A stretch of DNA of 64,000 nucleotides from Helopsaltes ochotensis (GCA_013400155.1 VXBM01001307.1:57688-121687), one strand, 5' to 3'; numbered from the stretch's first letter, positions 49,201-60,589 are shown. Notes: generated by a model from the letters alone, not told the origin. A program made the numbers and translations.

Positions 49201-50632
49201 TCCTTAATTTTCTTGTCTTTTGAGGTCTCCTCACTTCATCTTAACAAAGGAAGAGTTGTGGAGGAAAAAAACCCCACAACATACCACCAGGAAAAGCTTA
49301 AACTTAAGGAGTTTGTGACTTTTTTTGTCAATGTAACCTCCATTTCCTTTCCCTAGGTCTCCATCCCCACCTAAGTGTCAGCACACTACAGTAAATAAGA
49401 GGAAATTTGTGGAAAGAGTTGGCTCCTCAGGAGGTCGGATGACACCAAGAGCTGCAATTGTGAAAGCTGGCATCAGACAGATCTCACTTTCGTGTCTTCA
49501 CAAATTCTACCTGCAAATACATCAGGCACTTTGTTTTATACAGGGTAATAACATCTGCTTCCCAATGGAGAGACAGAGGCTGGTGCCTCAAGCGCTGCTG
49601 TCTTTGCTCTAAACACCCTGCATAAGGATCCTACAAATATTCAAATAAAGCATCATTGGGGCAGAAATAGGTTTTCCTTCTTTATGGAAGCTGTGCTCGC
49701 ACAAGGTTTTCCAAACCTAAGTGTTTACAGGCACATCCTTCCCCATGGAGCAGCCAGGAAAGGGTCCCAGAAGGAAGGGATTGAACCTCCCTCCACTCCT
49801 CCATCTGCTTCTCTTCACCCCACTCATGGTTTCCGAGAAGTCCAGCCGGGCTGACACGACGGAGGGAGGCAGGGGAAGCTCTGCTTGGTGTTGCCTGCGG
49901 TGCTTGAGCAATTCTGGAGTTCTCAGAAGCACTTACAGTTTATCAGCACACGCTTCGTATCTGAGGCAGCTAAGGTCTACCCAAAGGTCAGGTGGCAGCA
50001 GGATGTAGAACCTAAGTCCAAGTTTTGGATTTCAAGGGGTAAATCCCAGGTGGACTTTTAAGATCAAGCATTTTTCTACAGCCAAAACATGATATCTCAA
50101 AAATCCCACCTGGCGTGTACCTATATTTTGAGACATCTAGCTATCCTCAAGGACCTAAGCATGTCCCTTGTGGGAAGTCCTCAGAAAGATGATGCTGAAA
50201 GGATCTGGATGCCCTGTCCCGGGGTCTGACACCTCGGCAGGGAACATATTTCCACAACTGCCCCAGTACAGCACAGAGAGCTCCGCACCTCTTCCCTCTC
50301 CCATCGACATCCTGCAAGTCACATGTCAGTCCCTCTGCAAAAACAAGGTCATTGCAAAGCAGCCACACCAAAATACAAGACCATGAGGTCTGTTTCAAGG
50401 GAAGTTGGATGGCAGCATCCAGGACATTCAGAAAGAGGGAACAGAAACTTCTTTTCTCTGAACTTTTCCTTTGGAGCCCCATGACTTCAGATTTTGCAAG
50501 TGCATAAGGAAAGATACGTGCACATGGAGAACCTGTGATTCACTGGGCTTAGGTGTGTGAATTTAACTCCTGAATCACAGGATCTGTAATTCCAGAGTGA
50601 TTCTCTACCAACTTACAGTCAAATAGCTAAAG
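46206..50632. other. Spacer with weak CNE-like patches
   Basis: No gene is recognised. Patches at 46960-47070 (CGTGACGTTCATTTATAAGCACG) and 48285-48440 (TTATTATTTAATAAATTGCC, AAATGCGCCACAATG) have enhancer-like texture but are weak. A T run of 14 lies at about 48779-48791. Open frames of up to 111 codons (50147-50482, -) show no family. Confidence 0.4.
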
Positions 50633-50656
50633 AAAAAAAAATATATATATATAAAA
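50633..50656. repeat. A8 followed by (AT)n microsatellite
   Basis: A run of A leads into six AT units, ending in AAAATAA. Confidence 0.85.
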
Positions 50657-51024
50657 TAACCGTCAAGGTGTGTCAGCCTCATCTTTCCTACAAAGAGGGC
50701 CATAAGATTCCTGATTTATCATGTAAATTCTGAAATTCAACACTGGCCAATGCAACTTTCTACTTAACAGCAGAGACCAAAATAAATCTCCTCGATAAAC
50801 ATGATGGCCCAAGCATTGCTCATTTGTGGAAGTCACTGCAGCCAGACACCAAGTCCACATTCAACATCTTTCACGCACTGATCCAACTCTTTATGGATGT
50901 TTTAATAGATGGCAGTCTATGTCCTTGCATGGAAAATAAAATACTCATCACGATCATCTTTGCTTCAGAAGTTATTAGAAGCTCCCTTAGATGCATATTG
51001 CATTCATGGAATGTTTACAAACAG

Positions 51025-51200
51025 GATCACAGAATGATTTGGGTGGAAGGGACCTTCAATTTCATTCAGTTCCACCTCTTGCCATGGGCAGGGACACCTT
51101 CCACTAGACCAGATTGCTCCTGTCCAACCTGGCCTTTGACATTTCCAACAGTTTTTCCAGGGCCTCATCACCCTGCCAGGGAGGAATTTCTTCCTGGGAT
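51025..51200 (-). mobile_element. CR1 LINE remnant, 3' end
   Basis: The plus strand reads ATCACAGAATGATTTGGG, TGGAAGGGACCTTCAATTTC, CTTGCCATGGGCAGGGACAC, CTTCCACTAGACCAGATTGC, CCAACCTGGCCTTTGACATT, CCAGGGCCTCATCACCCTG and GAGGAATTTCTTCCTGG. It is the clearest inverted avian CR1 3' end in the window, about 175 bp, 5'-truncated and non-coding. The frames on both strands across it (128 and 93 codons) are translated repeat. Confidence 0.94.
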
Positions 51201-52090
51201 CATGCATTGAGTTTGCAAGGCCTGTTTTTTTGGCAGAAGGTGCAGCTTTACCTTCTACATTTCTTATAGGAGGCCTTAAGAGCATCAGCCAGCACCTGCA
51301 GTGCTGCTCATGTCACCCACCATCCCTTTCCCCTCATACAATAATTGTACATACTAAAAAGGTGTATCAGACAAAACATAACTCTCAGCACTTTAATGGG
51401 GCAGGAACGTGAGTTTTCCTAGGCAGTAAAGTACACTGGAGAAAGATGACATGCATGATGTAGACAGATTATCTTAAATATCAGGTGTAAAATTACTTCT
51501 CCAGCAGCCATAGAATGACTCGAAGTCTGGTCACCTCATTTAAGTACCCTAAATCCCACTCTACAGTTACCAGAGCAGCTGGCAGAACCCACCCTTTGCT
51601 CAGGAATTTCAAAAAAATTAATAAGGATAATAAATTGCCTAGAGTAACATTAATAACAACAGTTTTCTTACTCACATCTACACCCCCACTCCACCGCCCC
51701 CCCAACAAAAAAAGGCAGAGAGGAGAAAAATAAAACAAAGTAAAGGAAAAAAACTCCTTCCTAAGGTCAGAAGGCAAGGGCTTCAATTCATTAGAAAAGA
51801 CAGCTTCCTTCGCTTTGCATCACCTTAAGGCTAAAATTCAGGATGTACCTTTTCACATTCCCACCAGGGCAAGCTTTAGTGCTGCTTCTCCTCAGAAGGA
51901 TACAAACACTATTGATTTTTAGTTCTCTTTTTACTCGGTGTCAGTGCCGTCACATGCATGGCTGTATAATATCATAATTGCCCCAATGCACTGAGATTTT
52001 GAACTGCCGTGGAAAATGCAAGAAGACAACAAGGAAATTTGACAGTCAAATAAATCGGGATCGTTTGGGGAGCTGAGCTGCCAAGCCAGG
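51201..52090. other. Spacer, nothing recognised
   Basis: Short frames of up to 97 codons show no family motif. A C-rich bit at 51682-51705 and AT-rich DNA make up the rest. Confidence 0.45.
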
Positions 52091-52103
52091 TTTGGTGGTT
52101 TTT

Positions 52104-52181
<78 letters not shown>

Positions 52182-52193
52182 GTTTTTTTTTGG
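52091..52193. repeat. Poly-T run of about 75 bp with TTTGG flanks
   Basis: An uninterrupted run of about 75 T (52106-52180) is bracketed by GGTTTTTGG-like sequence on both sides. All poly-Lys frames on the minus strand here are translations of this run. It is similar in length to the 77-A run at 19359, and no retroposon body is visible next to it. Confidence 0.95.
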
Positions 52194-52318
52194 AAAGAGA
52201 CAGGAGAAAGGGACCCCAGCCAATTTATGGGTGTCCAGATCATGGCAGAGGCACCAGGTTAGGTAATTTCTTATTGCATTTTATTATTTATATGGCACAG
52301 GGTAGAACAGTGAAGCAC

Positions 52319-52370
52319 AAAAGGGAGAAGGGAAGGGAGGAGAAAAAAAGGGAAGGGAGAAAAAAAAATA
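52319..52370. repeat. GA-rich purine tract
   Basis: About 52 bp almost entirely of A and G, with repeated GGGA and GGGAAGGGA units, lying about 125 bp from the poly-T run. Confidence 0.8.
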
Positions 52371-54289
52371 TTAGGATTCTTTTCTGAGAATTAAAGCCAA
52401 AGAGTTTTTTCCCCTCCTCCTTAGAAATTCTGCTGGAAAAGCCTGTGTCAGTAAGGTATATTTGCACACAATTTTTTCATAGAGAAAAAGAGTACTTTGA
52501 GTCAATTTGGCTACATCTGTAGTGATGTGTAAGTGTTTGTACTGCTGGTTAAATTCTTTGATTACTTCTCATTAGGGATCAGGGAGTAGTGATTTGGTAT
52601 TTCAAACACTTCAAGTTCAGCCAAAATCAGATTTATGTCAGTCCAATGTAGGGTTTGTAATTTAATTTAAGGCCATGGCTACAACTCACAAAAGTAGAGG
52701 TGTGATCAGATTGCATATTGGACACTGAATTGTGGAAATGAAGCTCACAGTTTAAATTCAGCTCAGCTCGAGGAGAGAAAGGATGTTACTGTATTTACCA
52801 GCTTCATCTTTTGGTGGAGAAATAGAGGCTATATGCATTTAGGACTTCAGATTCTGGTAGCCACATATGTTTCTGAAATATTTTTAAATACATTTTACTA
52901 CATTTCATCTGGTTCTAAAGTGGATGTGTCATAATAGAGGTCGTCAGCTTCTGTCTGAAGCCTGCTGCATCGTGCAACTTCAGTTACGACACTATTAGCT
53001 CAGTAATAAACCCTCCCATCTGAGATAGGGATTCAGATAAGACCCTCATTTGACTTCATGTTTTCACCCGGTTTTAAACTCCATCCTGTCAGAGGAATGT
53101 CTGGATTTTTTGCTAATGAAACATTCAGAAAATAGCACATTTCAAGTCAAATAGAGAAAAAAAAATGGTAGCAAATAGTTTTATTTTTTTTATCTCACAC
53201 ACTATAGGAGAAACAGGACAGTGCGAGTTCCTAGTCCTAAAAATGCTCTTTTCTACCTGTTAATTAGTAATCAGCAATAATTACACAGCTAAAAACCGTC
53301 CTGAACTGCAGCTCCTCCTCCCATGGAAAAACTGATTCTTCTCTAAATGACACAGAAAAAGTCCTATTTTATGGCATATATATATATATATATGCATGCA
53401 TATATATATCTCTGTGTGTATTTAAAATCATCAATTTTGATTTAGTAATGTGTCAGAAGTGTTAAAAAATTCTGCTAAAGATTTAAGTGTTAAGGAAAAA
53501 AAAAATGCCCGAAATACCACTAAGTATATAAAATAAAATTTTAAAAGTGAAAATTTATTTCAACATTTCCATAAAATTTGAAGTCTGCCCTTAAAAATAT
53601 GATTATGCAGGCACTAAATGCCAGGTCAGCAGAGCATCCACAAGTCAGAGTTGGATGTTGGAGAGCAAACAGCTCCTGAAAAGCCCCTGTGGGGTACAAG
53701 GGAGCAGCACTTTCCAACCCCAAGTAATTCTGGATTTGGCTGTTAAAACCTGTATTGAAGTCGTGTTTCAAAGCTCATCTGTATTAATGGCAAGCCCCAT
53801 CTCTGGCAAGAGCACAAGCATTGTTTAGACTTCAGTGCCCCTCAGAATCAAGGGGTCAAACTCCAAAATCTCAATTTTGTGGAGTTATCCTTAATCGTGT
53901 CTCACACAGCCTCCTCAAGGAATAATTAAAGACCTTCAAAAAAGAGTCCGACAAACACCCCAGTGCTCAGTAGCTGGAAAATCCTTTACTCTTTTTTAAT
54001 GGCAGCTCACCTGCTACAAAATTCACTGTCCCACTGCTTGTGGCAATGTAAAGTAAATCCATCAGCATTATAAATCTCACGGGCTGCTACTCCAAGTTAA
54101 CAAGTTATATTTAGCTCAGGCTCAACACTCCTGGTTTTGATATAGTCTCTTTACTCCAGATTCAAAGGTAATGGGTTCTTCTATTAAAATTTTATCAGAC
54201 ATCTATAAATGTAGCAAGCAGTTCCTTTAGACTGCATCCCACAAAGGGAAGAAAGAGGGGATACTGATAAATCTTAAAGATTTTATTAT
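52371..54289. other. Spacer with one AT microsatellite
   Basis: No gene or repeat family is recognised apart from the separately listed (AT)n. The region 52960-53060 has some mixed TAAT-containing sequence but too weak to call. Confidence 0.42.
53373..53411. repeat. (AT)n microsatellite with a GCATGC centre
   Basis: Ten AT units, then GCATGC, then about five AT units: an interrupted, largely self-complementary AT repeat able to form a cruciform. Confidence 0.9.
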
Positions 54290-54480
54290 TAATACGGGGA
54301 GAATTTCCTTTGTTTGTCGTGACGTGTTTTATTGGCGCGCTCGCCGCAGTTCAATTTAGATTAAAAAGTAGGAAGATTATTGTTTCCCAAACGACAAGCG
54401 CCATAAATAAGCACAAGCAGGGAAACTCCTGCCCTTATATCCCAGAGAGATACGCCAAACCACCTAGACAGAGCCAGGGT
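54290..54480. promoter_or_regulatory. Candidate conserved element at the left flank of the CpG island
   Basis: Starts with TTTATTATTAATACGGGG. It continues with TTTGTCGTGACGTGTTTTATTGG (homeobox-like TTTTATTGG joined to a CRE-like TGACGTG), GCGCGCTCGCCGCAG and CAATTTAGATTAAAAAG. ACGACAAGCGCCATAAATAAGC follows. TTTATTGG/CCATAAA words resemble posterior HOX/CDX sites. CpGs are abundant although the DNA is AT-rich. Confidence 0.42.
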
Positions 54481-54725
54481 AGCCCTGCAGGTTCAGGGGG
54501 GAGCCAGCCCTTGACAAACACGACCGCGCGGTTCCGCCGGGTTTTGATCCAGCGCCGCGCTGTGTCGGGTTACACCGGGTCACATCTCGTCTGTGACGTG
54601 ACACAAGGTGACACGACTCAACGTGATGCCCTGCACGGAGCGGGCAGGTGCCCACAGGAAGCATACACTCCGTGACTGCCGGCGAGCTGCTGGGCACAGC
54701 AGGTACGGCGCTCCGAGCCGCCCCG
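54330..54725. promoter_or_regulatory. CpG-island-like core
   Basis: By eye about 35 CpGs lie in roughly 430 bp (54318-54730), the highest density in the window, in DNA whose neighbours are nearly CpG-free. GTCACA and TGTGAC (54579-54597) form an inverted repeat with a 7-bp spacer; the TGACGTGACAC that follows is CRE-like. It may be a promoter of an unannotated transcript or an orphan CpG island at a developmental enhancer. Frames of 121 and 102 codons cross it on opposite strands, as GC-rich DNA allows; neither is recognised. No TATA box is obvious. Confidence 0.5.
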
Positions 54726-55020
54726 CGCAGCCATTGATGGAGGTAATTAGTATACAAAACAACGCTCTGCAATATGCTCCTTCCAACTCCATTGTTCCCT
54801 ATAAAACAGATCCCTAAAAAAATATTTTATGGGGGCTGCTGGTTGAGGTGGTTCGGTATCTGGGTGTTATGGTATTGTAAAGAGCGAAATCACCTGCCTC
54901 GATGAGCCGCGTTCCATCTTAATTTGCAAGGCAGTGTTCAAATATTGGTATCTGAAGGGACAGCTGGGTAGATTTCGCATTTTATTCCGGTGAATAAACC
55001 TTTCTATAATATCTTCACAG
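54726..55020. promoter_or_regulatory. Candidate conserved element at the right flank of the CpG island
   Basis: Contains CAGCCATTGATGGAGGTAAT, TAGTATACAAAACAACGC, CAACTCCATTGTTCCC (SOX-like), GTAAAGAGCGAAATCACC, GATGAGCCGCGTTCCATC and AAATATTGGTATCTG. Together with the left flank it makes a 700-bp block that looks constrained. Confidence 0.38.
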
Positions 55021-55953
55021 TCTGAAGCATTTATAGCCAAAACAGCCCTCTCTTCACCCCTGAGAGGGCCCCCAGCCCACCAAGTGCTGGTGGTTACCTC
55101 TTCATGGTAAATGGGAAGCAGCTACATTACAATTCTTTACCAAGCAACAAAAGAAAGGCTTGCCACGAAACAGAAAACTTACTTTGCCTGCTTTTGCAAA
55201 CTGACATATTATGACTTATCATAGGAACATCAACATTACTGTTTCTGATTGTTAATTGGCAAAAAAATTCTACAGCACATTTCAACAGTTGTGTCATTTG
55301 ATTGAGTTTGTAATTACCATAAAGAGACTCATGGATTAACATAACTCATGGTTCTTCGATGAAGGTCTGCTAATCTCCTTCTTTTTCATAATCTATGCAT
55401 TGAAAAGCATCCTGTCCTCCCAACTCAGGCAGCCTCAAGGCAAAAAAATGCTAGAATAGTGCCCCATTTCTGTTTGGAGGCAGTTACTAATAAGTTTCCT
55501 TTTAATTGTTTAATTTTATTTTCATCAAAGTGCCAACAAAAAGAACAGTTCAGAAAGCCAGTCGGTGATAGATATTTTTAGGTATCATACGAACAACTCT
55601 AAAAAGACACACAAAAATCTCTCTCCTAGTTGCACTACCACGATTACCCCGAGGAGATTCATGTAGCTCTGCAAGGAAAACACACAGAAGAGACTGAGAG
55701 GGCTCACTGACCCCCAAATTTTGTATCCCCCCTGCAAACAAAGGACTCGCCTGTGAAGGCAGCAGAAAGCCCCTCTCTCCTCCACCCATGCACCAGATTC
55801 CTGCTGCCTCGGTAGATGTGGTTTGGTGTGTAATTGGAGGAACTCCTGCACCTGGAGTGAGCGAGGTGTGACAGTGCTGTGAACCTGAGCGGCTCACACA
55901 CGCCACGGAGCACATTGTCCCTGTGCCTGCCCAGGCCCAGGGGCTGCAGCACG
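55021..55953. other. Spacer, nothing recognised
   Basis: Frames of up to 121 codons (55550-55915, -) have no family motif. No repeat family is seen until the CR1 tail. Confidence 0.45.
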
Positions 55954-55997
55954 AGGATGTTTAAGGTCTCCTCCAACTCAAACCATTCTGTGATTGT
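55954..55997 (+). mobile_element. CR1 LINE remnant, extreme 3' end
   Basis: GATGTTTAAGGTCTCCTCCA followed by ACTCAAACCATTCTGTGATTG matches the last 40-45 bp of an avian CR1, including a decayed ATTCTATGATT tail. The sequence upstream (55918-55953, GCTGCAGCACG) may be more of the same copy but is too diverged to be sure. Confidence 0.8.
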
Positions 55998-56609
55998 CAG
56001 CAAGCTCCAGGTGCGTGTAAGAAAAGGCAGGAGAAGCAGATGTGTGACTGCGAGGGGAAAGGGTGATAACAGCCCCGGTCAGAAAGCATTCAGTCCAAGG
56101 TGCCCTTGTTTTATATTTAGGTATTCCTTGCCTATAGTTTTAAAAGCATGTGTGCAAAATGAGCAGCTTTATTTTGCCCTTACAGGAGAGATGTTCCCAG
56201 CCAACCGAAGGGGGATGATGTACTGTAGACTGACAAGGGCTGCTAGGCTCGATCACCGCAAGTGTTTCAAACTGTGGGAGAGCTAAACACAGAGTGAGAA
56301 CGTTTTATTTTTAAAAAGCCTGGCAAGCCATGCTCCCCATATAGCTCACTTCCTCCCAGAAACTTTCCCTAAAATATTTTTGTTTGATATTTTGATCCAA
56401 GTCCTTATCGGATCCAAATCTGAGGCTCCTGACATCTGCTCCCATCTTTTCTGGAGAAGCTGGAGCCTTCTGAAGCAGGTAGCTGCTGCCTCTGCACCCT
56501 GACTGCAAACACGCTCGGAGTAGTGACAATGGTCTGTTCTCAACTGTCAGCATTTACCAGCTACTACCCACTTTCTCCAAGCTCCAGTCCTGCCATATGC
56601 TCAGTGCAG
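55998..56609. other. Spacer, nothing recognised
   Basis: The 135-codon plus-strand frame (55879-56286) runs through the CR1 tail and is not a gene. No other feature is visible. Confidence 0.45.
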
Positions 56610-56770
56610 AGTAGCCCCTGACGATGTGTTGTAACGAGGATGATCCTGTTTAAAGGTTTGTGCATAATACAAAAATAAATATCGGCGTTATTGGCAGCAG
56701 CAGCAACACATATAATCGTTTGCCTGAAAACTCCTCTTACTAATAGACACGGATTTCAGTCACTTTTTGT
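56610..56770. promoter_or_regulatory. Candidate conserved non-coding element
   Basis: Contains TGACGATGTGTTGTAACGAGG, GTGCATAATACAAAAATAAA, TATCGGCGTTATTGGCAGC and ACATATAATCGTTTGCC. It has retained CpGs, octamer- and homeodomain-like words and a short GCA repeat (56695-56708). Non-coding. Confidence 0.33.
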
Positions 56771-57966
56771 CTAGCCAATTTTTAACTGTTTGAGCTGGCA
56801 GTGCTATGCCAGGTATCTGTTTGAGAGACAGATGCTTTGGAGACACTTCAGCTCAAAAAAGTTGAGGCATTTCTTTGATGAGGGCTGGGGAGAGGAAATG
56901 CATTGCCTTGCCCAGAATAACAGCAAGGCTTATTCTTGCCAAAGATCCTATCACTGTTCCAAGTAGGAACTCGGGATTCAGCAGAAATGGGGGTAGCTCT
57001 TGCCCAGATCACCCATTTCCCTTTGGCCATATTGTTCTTTATATCTCAGGTTGTTCTTATTTACATCTCAAGTTTGTGACAGATTTTAACTCTTTTTTTT
57101 TTTGTTGTTTAAACTTCTAAAAGTTGAGATATATTTTCTCACAAGGCAAGCCTATGCTTTCTCAGGGTTTTCTAAAGACATTTACGCAGTGTGGGAGAGT
57201 TTTGTGCTGAGCTTAGGGCTACAGGAGTAAAAGAACTTATCATCTGCAGATGCTGCTCCTGGATTTAGGGCTGGGTACTCAGAGCAAACACAAATTTAAA
57301 CTGTCAGTGCCTTTCAGACAGAAGTTAAGTAAAAGTGGGGTTAAGGGGAAATCTGGATAAAAGGAAACTACAAGTCTGCTAAAACAGGATAAAGATAGAA
57401 GAAAAGCATATCAAGATGAGGTGGAATTCTGAGTAGAGAGAGGAAAGAAAAGACTCTGGTAGAGTAGAAACAGGAGTATCCCCAACACAGATGCAACAGC
57501 CACCAGTCCACAGGTAAAAAAACATCCTGCAAAGGAAGTGTGATAATGCTTTGGTTTTAAACTCAGCTCATCCACAGCACAACCACATGAAAAAGCCCAG
57601 AGTGTCGATGTTTGGCTTCTCAAACCACAGACTTTTTGTTTCCCCATCCTCCCAGGAACATCTGTCTGGCTGTGACCCCTTGCCTCGCTCACATCACACC
57701 CCCAAACACCCAGCGAGCGCGGCGGAGGGAGGACGTGCCCAAACCCCACCATAAATGTACACACAGAGAAGGCCACGGCACGTGTGCACAGTCAGGGTCA
57801 TTTCTCTGACTCTGCAGTCTCAGGCACTGCAAAAACACACTTTGTGCTGTGATGCACACACCCAGGAGAGCCTCACCCCCCCCCGGGACGGGTTGCATTT
57901 GGGAGCAGCATCCCACACCCGAGGCAAAGCCTCAATGGAGCCTGCGGGAGCTGCAGGGTGCTCAGC
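56771..57966. other. Spacer, GC-richer toward the right
   Basis: A T run lies at 57091-57102. From 57640 to 57960 the sequence is GC-richer, with a short CpG cluster (AGCGAGCGCGGCGG, 57713-57726) and a run of nine C at 57876-57884. Frames of up to 121 codons have no motif. Confidence 0.42.
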
Positions 57967-58125
57967 ACTTTTGAAAAGCAGAACGTTTATATTTAGACTC
58001 TTAAATGAACTTCGCAGCCTAAATTTAGGCTCCTATTTCTGACACCAAATAAAAAAAGGAAAAAAAAAAAGAAAAGAAAAAAAAATCCATATGAGCCTCC
58101 AAATTTAGAGCTGGGTACCTCGACA
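57967..58125. mobile_element. Possible ancient amniote palindromic repeat, split by an A-rich tract
   Basis: The perfect 14-bp palindrome GCCTAAATTTAGGC (58017-58030) is followed by TCCTATTTC. After an A/G-rich tract (58048-58085), AAATCCATATGAGCCTCC and AAATTTAGAGCTGGG follow. I remember CCTAAATTTAGGCTCCTAAATCCATATTTAGG-type sequence, here broken up, as a recurring old repeat in turtle, crocodilian and bird genomes. I cannot name the family with certainty. A further similar word, CTAAGGCTCCTAAATCCATG, sits at 58460-58479. Confidence 0.4.
58048..58085. repeat. A-rich purine tract
   Basis: About 38 bp of A with single G interruptions, interrupting the palindromic repeat remnant. Confidence 0.85.
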
Positions 58126-58345
58126 TAGTCATGTCGGAGTGAAATGTAAACCTTGCACTTCGGCCCACATTCCTATCAAGTTGATTTCCAAAAGGGGAAG
58201 CGATCAAGCACGCAATATTTTAAAAGGAAAATAATAATCCAGACTTGCTTGTGTGAATTCCTTACATCCTGCTTTATTGCTAGCTGCGAGTCAATTGATT
58301 TGGATCTCACTTGCAGTCTCTTACACAACTGCAACTCCATCAGCC
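58126..58345. promoter_or_regulatory. Candidate conserved non-coding element
   Basis: Begins near CGACATAGTCATGTCG (58121-58136, 6-bp arms, 4-bp loop). It continues with CTTGCACTTCGGCCC, GGGGAAGCGATCAAGCACGC, ATAATAATCCAGAC, TTTATTGCTAGCTGCGAG and TCAATTGATTTGG. The right part is repeat-free and retains CpGs. Confidence 0.32.
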
Positions 58346-59929
58346 TCTAACAAAAGCAAGATTTTGCAGAATTTCCATCTCAACTTCAGCTGTTAAATCA
58401 TATTTCCAAAGGGAACAGTGGCATATAAAAAAGTTTTAGTCCCAGCAAAGTCAGCAGGGCTAAGGCTCCTAAATCCATGCTGAAGTATTACACACCTTTC
58501 AATTTTGACTGGTATAAAATATCACTGTGCAAATATTTTCCATTTGCAGGAATCACCTGCTCCTGACAGCTTCTCAGGGAATTTTTCTTCACATGTAATA
58601 CAATCTAAACATATGTGTTGCATTAAGTTGGGTTATATCAGGTCATGCCACCTGACACAGTATATCCCAACATAATCTAATGCCATGTAAATCATTCATT
58701 ACAACAAAACTAAGGAAAAAAATAAAAAGGCAGAAAAAAAAGCCAACTTCTCTCCCACTTCACAGGCAGCTGCAGCAGATAAAGTGTCTATATTTTCATA
58801 AAGGGCCAGGTGAGCATCTGTGTTTTGGTGTTGTTTCAAGGCATTTCACTACATCTCCATTTCCATGGTGGCCACAGCTACAAGTCCCAGCTGGCTGATA
58901 ACGAGTGGTGAAAGGAAGGGAAGTTTCAGGACTTAAGTTTAGAGAATATTTTATATTTTCATAGCAAATATATGTGATAACAAAAGTACAAATGTCAGAA
59001 ATATTATAGCAGAGCCATAAAATTCAATGCAGGTCCCAAGCTCAGTGAAAACCAGCAGGGGAACAGGTGGGAGAGCAGGCAAAGGGGATCAGCTGTCCCA
59101 GGAGGTGAACACAGACCACGGTGCAAATCCATTCCCATAGAGGCCAGATTTCAGGTTCTCCCACCTCAGCTTAAGCAACAGAAATCAGTCATTCTGCATC
59201 ATTTCATCAACTTTACTTAACTGAGAGCGATCAACCTCTTTTACCACTTCTCCCTGTGTAAAACTGGGGGGCAGGAGGAGAGGACCACAGTGCAGGGTAT
59301 TCCCTGCAGGAGAACCACTCCTTTCCCTGGGAAGCAGCACAGAGAGGTTCCTACATCCCATTCACTCTGCACAACACCCCATCTCCATGCAGCCCTTGGA
59401 GCTGGGAAAAAAAACATATTCTTGGGGTTTTGAAGCAGGCATTGAAAATCAGCAGTTCTTCCATAAATATTAAACTATCACACTCATTATGACAAAGGCA
59501 TCTGCTGAAGGCGATTATTTGTCTGAACAGCCCACACAGCGTAGGTAGAACATGGGTTATGTTAAGAGCCTCTTGTAGGATGCAGTCTTGTATGGTTTTA
59601 TAAAGTAGGAATTTTACATCCAAAGGGTAAAGCTTAATATCATGAATTATAACCGTAGTAAGTTATTGCTGGGTGGTTTTTTTTTTTCTTTTTTTATTTT
59701 GCAATTCTGTATTTTTAAAGTTGTCTACTTATCTGCTAGAACTGTACTGAATTGGATTTAATTGCCAACAGATTTTTACTTATAGCAATAGGAGTGTCTT
59801 TTGAGTAGCTACGAAAGGATTCTTACAGGAGGAGGAAAATAACATCCCTTTACACTGAAACAAACAATTACTGCTGATGTAAAAATACACTGAGTCTCAC
59901 AGGCAAACATGAATCCTGCTTACAATTGA
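58346..59929. other. Spacer, nothing recognised
   Basis: A T run lies at 59679-59697. Frames of up to 90 codons have no motif. Apart from the repeat-like word at 58460 nothing is identified. Confidence 0.45.
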
Positions 59930-60260
59930 GATAATTTCAGCTGAACTGGCTTTAAACTCAAATTCATGCTAATGAAGAGACTGCAAACACACCTTGAACC
60001 CTAATTCAATAATGAGATCAACAATTACACTTAAAGGTTACTTAGCACTGCAGCAGTGTGAGCAAAATCCTTTTGATCACCTGTATTGTGCTGTTCATTA
60101 TTTTCTCTGATGATTAATAAGACTGAAAAGCACTTGTTAAAAGAATAAAATGAAGTACAATATTTATACCTTATTACAAAGTGCATTAGCAAATCTGAGC
60201 CCTCAGAGCACCTACATTAAATAGCAAACATCATCAATATTTGATGTTTGTCTTCTTTAA
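59930..60260. promoter_or_regulatory. Candidate conserved non-coding element with hairpin
   Basis: Contains CATGCTAATGAAGAG, ACCCTAATTCAATAATGAG, CAACAATTACACTTAAAGG, TTGATCACCTGTATTG, GATGATTAATAAGAC and TTAAAAGAATAAAATG. At its right end CAAACATCA (60225-60233) and TGATGTTTG (60242-60250) form a 9-bp inverted repeat with an 8-bp loop. The dense TAAT/CAAT texture is enhancer-like. Confidence 0.36.
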
Positions 60261-60589
60261 CATCTAGCTGTGGTTTTAACAGCAGCAAAACTTTCAACCT
60301 TGGATCCACTGCAGTCCCCAAAAATGCCATCTTTTATCCAGCACCCCCATGTGCTGGCCATCTTCTTACACTCCTTTCTTTGTTTCCATCCTTGTGTGGC
60401 CCTTAGAAAATAGGAATTTGCAAATGTGTGATTTCAAGAGGTGAGTGGTAAGAGACACTTCCAGTGAGCAGGAGGAAAGCAGTTATTCGTCTTGGTGATT
60501 TCAACACCGTTCTGCATCGGGAGGGAAAATGGCACGAAGACATTGTGCTAGGCAACAGATCATGTAAACATTTCCTATGACAGTCTTTC

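Noticed and set aside
50824..51285. Open frames of 128 (+) and 93 (-) codons
   Set aside because: Both cross an inverted CR1 3' end; the readable part is translated repeat.
51972..52243. Poly-Lys open frames on the minus strand
   Set aside because: They are translations of the 75-T homopolymer.
53640..53750. Possible CR1 tail (TTTCCAACCCCAAGTAATTCTGG)
   Set aside because: Only one short word matches; the surrounding segment order of CR1 is absent.
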